Shown here one piece after another: positions 58,980 to 64,000 of a DNA stretch of 64,000 nucleotides. Location: assembly GCF_022867865.1 (NCBI RefSeq), contig NZ_JALIEC010000005.1, positions 62,001-126,000 on the forward strand, in the 5' to 3' direction. Position numbers and translations under genes: made by a program. The DNA is from Phaeobacter sp. J2-8 (GTDB taxonomy: Bacteria; Pseudomonadota; Alphaproteobacteria; Rhodobacterales; Rhodobacteraceae). A model generated the notes under the pieces. The model had not been told where the DNA came from, ran no database searches, and was given only the letters and a program-made list of their open reading frames with translations. Position 1 is the stretch's first letter. Every line of letters starts with the position of its first letter.

Positions 58980-59537
58980 TTAATAGGAATAGGTCACGCC
59001 GGTCACAATTGACTGGGCCAGCGCGAATTCGGCCCATGTGCCGGCCCCGCCACGGGCGCGAATTTCCTGCAATTGCGCCTTGGCCCCGGCAAAATCACCC
59101 TGCTCCAACAACCCCTGCCCCATATAAGAGCGCGCCAGAAAACTGTCAGGGTTCTGGTCCAGTGCCATGGCGTAATGCCCCATCGCCGCATCCCAATCGC
59201 CCAATTTTCGCGCCGTGAACCCAAGATAGGTCTGCGCCCGTCCATCGCCCTGCAATTGCATGGCCAAGGCGGCTTTGCGCGCCGCGCCATATTGCCCGGC
59301 ATAGGCAAATTCGCGCGCCGCGGCAAAGCGGTCGTCATCATTCAACAGATGGCTTTCGACTTCGACACAGGCCTCGGTCTCTTTGTCCCAGACCATGCCG
59401 TCGTCACATTCCATGGTGGTTTCGGTGGCTTCGGGCGGCGCGGTCTCTTCAACTTCGGTTTCGGTGGGGGTTTCTGTCCCCGCAGCAAAGGCCGCAAACG
59501 GCAACAAGGCCAAAACAAACACAGCAGACCGCAACAT
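58980..59537 (-). CDS. exported TPR-repeat protein
   Basis: A 185-residue protein with a signal peptide (MLRSAVFVLALLPFAAFA), a Thr/Glu-rich stretch, a small Cys pair (ECDDGMVWDKETEACVE) and about three tetratricopeptide repeats (REFAYAGQYGAARKAALAM; KLGDWDAAMGHYAMALDQN; GQGLLEQGDFAGAKAQL). It is probably a periplasmic protein-interaction module; partners are unknown. The start at 59537 gives a clean signal peptide; the frame 14 codons upstream is not needed. Confidence 0.8.
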   Translation of the reverse strand: MLRSAVFVLALLPFAAFAAGTETPTETEVEETAPPEATETTMECDDGMVWDKETEACVEVESHLLNDDDRFAAAREFAYAGQYGAARKAALAMQLQGDGRAQTYLGFTARKLGDWDAAMGHYAMALDQNPDSFLARSYMGQGLLEQGDFAGAKAQLQEIRARGGAGTWAEFALAQSIVTGVTYSY

Positions 59538-59669
59538 GATCAGAATCCCTTTGTGAGAACGATGATCAAAGCCTAGCACGGGGCAGGCCGGTTTCGGCCA
59601 GCAGATTTGTCAAAACTTCGTCAGCACCGCCGCACAAAACACGGGTCTACCGTGGCAAGGTGCCGTCGG

Positions 59670-60812
59670 CTAGCGACCGGCCATGAACGTCTTGAGCCGC
59701 GCCAGCCCCTCGCGGATGTCGGAAGTCGCCCGCGCATAGGAAAACCGCACCGTGCCCGCGCCGCGCACCGGATCAAAATCCAGCCCCGGTGTCACCGCCA
59801 CCCCCGCCTGATCGAGGATTTCGCGGCAAAAAGCGAGGCTGTCATCGGTCAGGTGGCTGACATCGGCATAGACATAAAACGCCCCATCCGGCGGCGCGAT
59901 CCGATCAAATCCGGCCTCTGGCAACCCTTCAAGCATCAGCCTGCGGTTTTCGGCATAGACCCGCAAATTGGCCTGCAATTCATCCTTGCATTCCATCGCC
60001 GCAAGCGCCGCAACCTGGCTGACATGCGGCGCGCAGATGAACATGTTCTGCGCCAAACGTTCGATTTTGCGCACATGATCCTCGGGCACCACCATCCAGC
60101 CAACCCGCCAGCCCGTCATGCTGAAATACTTGGAAAAGGAATTGATCACATAACATTCATCGGTGATTTCCAGCGCGGTGACCGCCTTGGCCTCATATTC
60201 GATACCGTGGTAAATCTCGTCAGAGATAAAGGCCGCGCCCTTGGCATGGGTGGCCTCGATCAGCGCCGTCATCGCCTTGTGGTTCAGCATCGTGCCGCTG
60301 GGATTGGCGGGTGAGGCCACCAATAGCCCCTGAATATCCAGTGCGGCAAAGTCATCCGGCACCGGCTGCAACCGGTTTTCCGGCCGGGTTTGCAGATCCA
60401 CCGGCGCAAGCGACAGCCCCTTCAGGATCTGGCGATAGCTGGGATAACCCGGCGCGCCAATCGCGACACGGTCCCCAGCGTCAAACAAGGCGGTAAAGGC
60501 CAAAAGGAACGCGCCGGACGAACCCGGTGTGACAATCACCCGCGCCGGATCGAGCGTGATTCCGTACCAATCGGCATAAAGCCGCGCAATGCGGTCGCGC
60601 AATTCCGGCAGCCCCAGCGCCACCGTATACCCCATCGCGTCATCCCGCATGGCCCCGGAAACGGCATCCAATGCACCTTGTGGGGCTGGCGTTCCGGGCT
60701 GGCCGACCTCCATGTGAATGATATGTCGGCCTGCGGCCTCGGCACGGCGCGCGGCCTCCATCACATCCATCACAATGAAGGGATCAACCTCTCCGCGGCT
60801 TGAACCTCGCAT
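59670..60812 (-). CDS. PLP-dependent class I/II aminotransferase
   Basis: A 380-residue fold-type I aminotransferase: MEVGQPGTPAPQGALDA, VTPGSSGAFLLAF, ASPANPSGTMLNH, SDEIYHGIEYEA and the PLP-lysine in INSFSKYFSMTGWRVGW, with the substrate-carboxylate Arg in VRFSYARA. The amino-acid specificity cannot be read from sequence. Start at 60812 (MRGSSRGEVDPF). It is divergent from the M48 protease gene with a 69-bp gap. Confidence 0.9.
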   Translation of the reverse strand: MRGSSRGEVDPFIVMDVMEAARRAEAAGRHIIHMEVGQPGTPAPQGALDAVSGAMRDDAMGYTVALGLPELRDRIARLYADWYGITLDPARVIVTPGSSGAFLLAFTALFDAGDRVAIGAPGYPSYRQILKGLSLAPVDLQTRPENRLQPVPDDFAALDIQGLLVASPANPSGTMLNHKAMTALIEATHAKGAAFISDEIYHGIEYEAKAVTALEITDECYVINSFSKYFSMTGWRVGWMVVPEDHVRKIERLAQNMFICAPHVSQVAALAAMECKDELQANLRVYAENRRLMLEGLPEAGFDRIAPPDGAFYVYADVSHLTDDSLAFCREILDQAGVAVTPGLDFDPVRGAGTVRFSYARATSDIREGLARLKTFMAGR

Positions 60813-60881
60813 CTATCTCTCCCAAACTCTGCGCCATACCGTCGTGTCGTGCGGTTGTCCGGGATCATGACAGGCAGGTCA

Positions 60882-62195
60882 ATGCAGATACTTACGCGCC
60901 TTGTGACAACGATGCTGGTCTGGGCCATGCTGGCCCTGCCCGCCGCCGCGCGTGGGTTGATCCGCGATGCGGATGTGGAATACGCGCTGAAACAGATCGC
61001 CGCGCCGATCCTGCGCGCTGCGGGCCTGCCGTCCTCGACACGAATCATTGTGATCAACGATTCCTCGCTCAATGCCTTTGTGGCGGACAATCAGCATATC
61101 TTTTTGCATTCCGGTCTGATCATGAAGCTGAAAAGCGCCCCGGCCCTGCAATATGTCATTGCCCATGAGGCCAGCCATATCAGCAACGGCCATATCGCCC
61201 GCCGCACCGGCAATGCGCGGGCCGCCAGCACCGCTGCGGGCCTTGGGATCATCATTGCAACCGCTGCCGCCGCCGCTTCGGGCAATGCAGGCGCCGGCGC
61301 CGGTGTGGCGATCGGATTGCAAAGCTCGGCCTTGCGCAATTTTCTGGCCCATTCCCGCGCCGAAGAAAGCTCGGCCGATATCAGCGCCCTGCGGGCCATG
61401 GTGCGCGCCGGCATCGACCCCAAGGCGGCAATCGAAGTGCATGACATCTTTCGCGGGCAAGAGGCCCTGAGCGTCGGGCGGCAAGACCCCTATATGCGGT
61501 CCCATCCGCTGACACGTGACCGGCTGCGCGCCGCTCAGGCCTTTGTCGCGGGCAACAAGGTGAAAACCCAATCCGACCCTGCGGCGCAATATTGGTTTGC
61601 CCGCGCCCAGGGCAAACTCTCTGCGTTTTTGCGCGCCCCCAGCTGGACCCTGCGGCGGGCCAATGCCAGCGCGACCAAGGACATTGCCCTGATGCGTCAA
61701 GCCATTGCCCACCACCGATCTTCGAACCTGAAAAAGGCATTGCAGGCCATGGATGGCGCGCTGTCGCTGCGCCCGCGGGATGCATTTTATATGGAGCTGA
61801 AGGGCCAGATCCTGCTGGAAAACCGCCAGTTTTCAAATGCCGCACAGGTTTACCGCGCCGCGAACCGTCTGGCCCCGAGTGAGCCGCTGATCCTTGGCGG
61901 GTTGGGCCGGGCGGAACTGGCATCGGGCAACCCGCGTGCGGCGCTGAACTCGCTGGAAAAGGCCCGCGCCCGCGATTTCCGCGATCCGCGCATCCTGCGC
62001 GATCTGGCGGTGGCCAATGCCAAACTTGGCAACAATGGCATGGCCTCGCTTCTGACCGCCGAACGCTATGCCCTTTTGGGCAAGGCCAAGGACGCCCGTC
62101 TTCACGCCACCCGCGCCGAAGCGCTTTTGCCGCGGGGTTCCGGCCCTTGGCGGCGGGCGCAGGATGTGCTTTCTGCCACCAAGAACCTGCGCTGA
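60882..62195 (+). CDS. M48 family periplasmic metalloprotease with TPRs (BepA-like)
   Basis: A 437-residue exported protease: signal peptide (LVTTMLVWAMLALPAAARG), the zinc motif HEASHISNGH with the third ligand in SRAEESSADISAL, and a C-terminal TPR-like array (residues about 275-430, ALQAMDGALSLRPRDAFYMEL; AAQVYRAANRLAPSEPLIL). BepA-type enzymes control outer-membrane protein assembly. Of three in-frame Met codons (60849, 60867, 60882) the last is chosen for AGGCAGG just before it. A DsbA-like gene follows after 26 bp, suggesting an envelope quality-control pair. Confidence 0.87.
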   Translation: MQILTRLVTTMLVWAMLALPAAARGLIRDADVEYALKQIAAPILRAAGLPSSTRIIVINDSSLNAFVADNQHIFLHSGLIMKLKSAPALQYVIAHEASHISNGHIARRTGNARAASTAAGLGIIIATAAAAASGNAGAGAGVAIGLQSSALRNFLAHSRAEESSADISALRAMVRAGIDPKAAIEVHDIFRGQEALSVGRQDPYMRSHPLTRDRLRAAQAFVAGNKVKTQSDPAAQYWFARAQGKLSAFLRAPSWTLRRANASATKDIALMRQAIAHHRSSNLKKALQAMDGALSLRPRDAFYMELKGQILLENRQFSNAAQVYRAANRLAPSEPLILGGLGRAELASGNPRAALNSLEKARARDFRDPRILRDLAVANAKLGNNGMASLLTAERYALLGKAKDARLHATRAEALLPRGSGPWRRAQDVLSATKNLR

Positions 62196-62221
62196 GCCGC
62201 CCCATGATAACAGGAACCGCC

Positions 62222-62977
62222 ATGACCCGCCTTTTCAAGACAATCACTTTGACCAGCGCCCTTGCCCTTGCCGGCCGAGCATTGGCCAGCGACCTGACCG
62301 CGATGACCGATCCGGAACGCGATGCGTTTCGCGCCGAGGTCCGCGCATATCTTCTGGACCACCCCGAGGTGATTTTTGAAGCCGTGGACGAGATGAAACG
62401 CCGCGATGCCGCCGCTCAGGACAACATGGATGAAACGCTGGTGCGCAACAACGCCGAGGCGATTTTTGACGATGGTTTCAGCCATGTCGGCGGCAACCTG
62501 GACGGTGACATCACCCTTGTCGAATTCATGGATTACCGCTGTGGCTATTGCCGCAAGGCGCATGACGAAGTGAAGGAATTGATCGCTTCAGACGGCAACA
62601 TCCGCTTCATCACCAAGGAATTCCCGATCCTGGGGCCTGACAGCCTCGAAAGTTCGAAATTCGCCATCGCGGTGCGCCGTGTGGCTGGCGACGATGCCTA
62701 TGTTGCGGCCTCCGACACCTTGATGACCTTTAACGGCAGCGTAAGCGACACCGCGCTGCGCCGCCTGGCTGATGGGCTGGGGCTGGACAGCGACGCCGTG
62801 TTGGCCGAGATGAAAAGCGACGAAGTCGCGCGCATCATCGCCGACACCCGCGCCCTGGCGCAAAAGCTGCAAATCAACGGCACGCCGACCTTTGTGATGG
62901 GTGACACCATGCTGCGCGGCTATCTGCCGTTGGATGCCATGCGCCAGGTCGTCGAACAGACCCGCGCCGACAGCTAA
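62222..62977 (+). CDS. DsbA/Com1-type thiol-disulfide oxidoreductase
   Basis: A 251-residue exported thioredoxin-fold protein: signal peptide ending ALAGRALA, an N-terminal helical extension (YLLDHPEVIFEAVDEM) typical of the Com1/ScsC-like group, the active site VEFMDYRCGYCRKAH (CGYC) and the cis-Pro loop NGTPTFVMG. It probably oxidises or isomerises periplasmic disulfides. The start at 62222 has AGGA about 10 nt upstream. It shares direction with the M48 protease and ends in a terminator. Confidence 0.9.
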   Translation: MTRLFKTITLTSALALAGRALASDLTAMTDPERDAFRAEVRAYLLDHPEVIFEAVDEMKRRDAAAQDNMDETLVRNNAEAIFDDGFSHVGGNLDGDITLVEFMDYRCGYCRKAHDEVKELIASDGNIRFITKEFPILGPDSLESSKFAIAVRRVAGDDAYVAASDTLMTFNGSVSDTALRRLADGLGLDSDAVLAEMKSDEVARIIADTRALAQKLQINGTPTFVMGDTMLRGYLPLDAMRQVVEQTRADS

Positions 62978-62989
62978 AGCCAAAACAAG

Positions 62990-63040
62990 CGGCCTCGCAC
63001 CACGACCCGAAAGCGGTTCAAATGGTGCGGGGCCGTATTT
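62990..63040 (+). terminator. intrinsic terminator after the DsbA-like gene
   Basis: CGGCC-TCGCACCA pairs with TGGTGCG-GGGCCG across a 20-nt loop (62990-63035), and TATTTT follows. It lies 13 bp past the stop and before the convergent ispG end. Confidence 0.75.
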
Positions 63041-63046
63041 TGCGCC

Positions 63047-64000
63047 TTATTCCGCGGCCTTCACTTCGGCGGCGTCGAGTTGCGCTGCCTTCTTCTCGAC
63101 CTCTTCGACGATATGATCAATCATCTGATCGTTGGACATTTTGTGGCTGGCCTTGCCCGCAAGATAGACCATGCCGCTGCCTGCCCCGCCGCCGGTGAAA
63201 CCGACATCGGTCATCAGCGCCTCGCCCGGACCATTCACCACACAGCCGATGATCGACAGGCTCATCGGGGTTTTGATGTGTTCCAGACGCTGCTCCAGCG
63301 TTTCAACCGTCTTGATCACATCGAACCCCTGCCGCGCACAGGACGGGCAGGAAATGATGTTCACACCGCGATGCCGCAGGCCAAGGGATTTCAGAATTTC
63401 AAAACCAACCTTGACCTCTTCCACGGGATCCGCCGACAGGCTGACGCGGATCGTGTCGCCGATCCCCATCCACAACAGATTGCCCATGCCAATGGCGCTT
63501 TTGATGGTGCCGGATGTCAGCCCGCCAGCCTCGGTAATCCCGAGGTGGATCGGCGCATCTGTCGCATCTGCCAGCGCCTGATAGGCAGCGGCAGCCATGA
63601 ACACGTCAGAGGCTTTGCAGGAAATCTTGAACTCGTGAAAATCGTTGTCCTGCAAGACCTTGATATGGTCGAGACCGGATTCGACCATCGCCTCGGGCGT
63701 GGGTTCGCCGTATTTGTCCAACAGGTGTTTTTCCAACGATCCGGCATTGACCCCAATCCGCATCGAACAGCCATGATCGCGGGCTGCCCGGATCACTTCG
63801 CGCACCCGGTCTTCGGAACCGATATTGCCGGGATTGATCCGCAGACAGGCAGCGCCGGCCTCGGCCGCTTCGATCCCGCGTTTGTAGTGGAAATGAATGT
63901 CGGCCACGATCGGCACCGGGCTTTCGCGACAGATTTCCTTCATCGCGCGGGCCGAATCCTCGTCCGGGACCGAAACCCGCACAATATCCGCCCCGGCATC
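63047..64000 (-). CDS. ispG: 4-hydroxy-3-methylbut-2-enyl diphosphate synthase, 5' end outside the window
   Basis: The visible 317 C-terminal codons belong to IspG (GcpE), the [4Fe-4S] enzyme of the MEP isoprenoid pathway. They begin in [20 protein letters not shown], then [31 protein letters not shown], the cluster Cys in [14 protein letters not shown] and [15 protein letters not shown]. The start lies beyond 64000. The C-terminal tail is Ala/Glu-rich ([17 protein letters not shown]). It converges on the DsbA-like gene. Confidence 0.94.
   Translation of the reverse strand, partial: DAGADIVRVSVPDEDSARAMKEICRESPVPIVADIHFHYKRGIEAAEAGAACLRINPGNIGSEDRVREVIRAARDHGCSMRIGVNAGSLEKHLLDKYGEPTPEAMVESGLDHIKVLQDNDFHEFKISCKASDVFMAAAAYQALADATDAPIHLGITEAGGLTSGTIKSAIGMGNLLWMGIGDTIRVSLSADPVEEVKVGFEILKSLGLRHRGVNIISCPSCARQGFDVIKTVETLEQRLEHIKTPMSLSIIGCVVNGPGEALMTDVGFTGGGAGSGMVYLAGKASHKMSNDQMIDHIVEEVEKKAAQLDAAEVKAAE

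Overview
This 64-kb, GC-rich window is a chromosomal segment of an alphaproteobacterium, almost certainly of order Rhodobacterales (Roseobacter-type). The evidence is the gene order cckA / recA / alaS, the run ppiD-trpE and the run amidase-mrcA-prfB, a CckA hybrid kinase, a class II (B12-dependent) ribonucleotide reductase, a GTTC-N7-GTTC SOS box before recA, a roseobacter-type small sulfotransferase, and a GC-rich hairpin repeat seen three times. Most of the window is housekeeping DNA; no rRNA, CRISPR, integrase or transposase was seen.

Layout. 0-3.1 kb: end of a Cys/His-rich secreted protein, a PepSY membrane protein, an HNH endonuclease and a decayed caspase-domain fragment. 3.1-11.9 kb: esterase / 3-methyladenine glycosylase / cobK overlapping cluster, an MFS transporter, a phytoene-synthase-like protein coupled to cimA, cysS, and an EamA exporter plus VOC protein behind a likely SoxR promoter. 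12-18.3 kb: soxR, MmcQ and TfoX-C proteins, NUDIX, ndk, an ABC-F ATPase, MarC, a membrane-anchored aspartic protease and a second VOC protein. 18.4-21.6 kb: a probable D-apiose/D-apionate cassette (ApnL-like lactonase and a Gfo/Idh/MocA dehydrogenase), with both promoters sharing an operator. 21.7-26.5 kb: lipoprotein, L,D-transpeptidase, tRNA-Val(UAC), a DUF1127 gene, a secreted caspase fused to a peptide-type ABC solute-binding protein, and tRNA-Val(CAC). 26.7-38.8 kb: typA, DUF1330, alaS, recA, sulfotransferase, cckA, an RsmB-type methylase and guaB. 39-41.4 kb: carnitine breakdown (BKACE and a carnitine dehydrogenase-thioesterase fusion). 41.5-64 kb: nrdJ with NrdR boxes, tRNA-Pro, DUF192, a double cold-shock protein, pdxH, fabI, LysE, gpt, ppiD, trpE, prfB, mrcA, amidase, a TPR protein, an aminotransferase, an M48 protease, a DsbA-like protein and partial ispG.

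The most unusual item is the 893-residue caspase-solute-binding fusion at 23595-26276. It has both catalytic residues, a signal peptide and a Pro/Glu linker, and it lies in a slot bounded by two tRNA-Val genes. A degenerate fragment of a related caspase lies 20 kb away at 2719-3021.

A second theme is sequence quality. Six conserved genes (EamA, ABC-F, marC, guaB, lysE, trpE) each carry one single-base indel, and in three of them the sequence at the indel reads GCC(A/T)GGC. Because guaB and trpE are core biosynthetic genes, base-calling or assembly error is the simplest explanation, and the genes are annotated here across the frameshifts.
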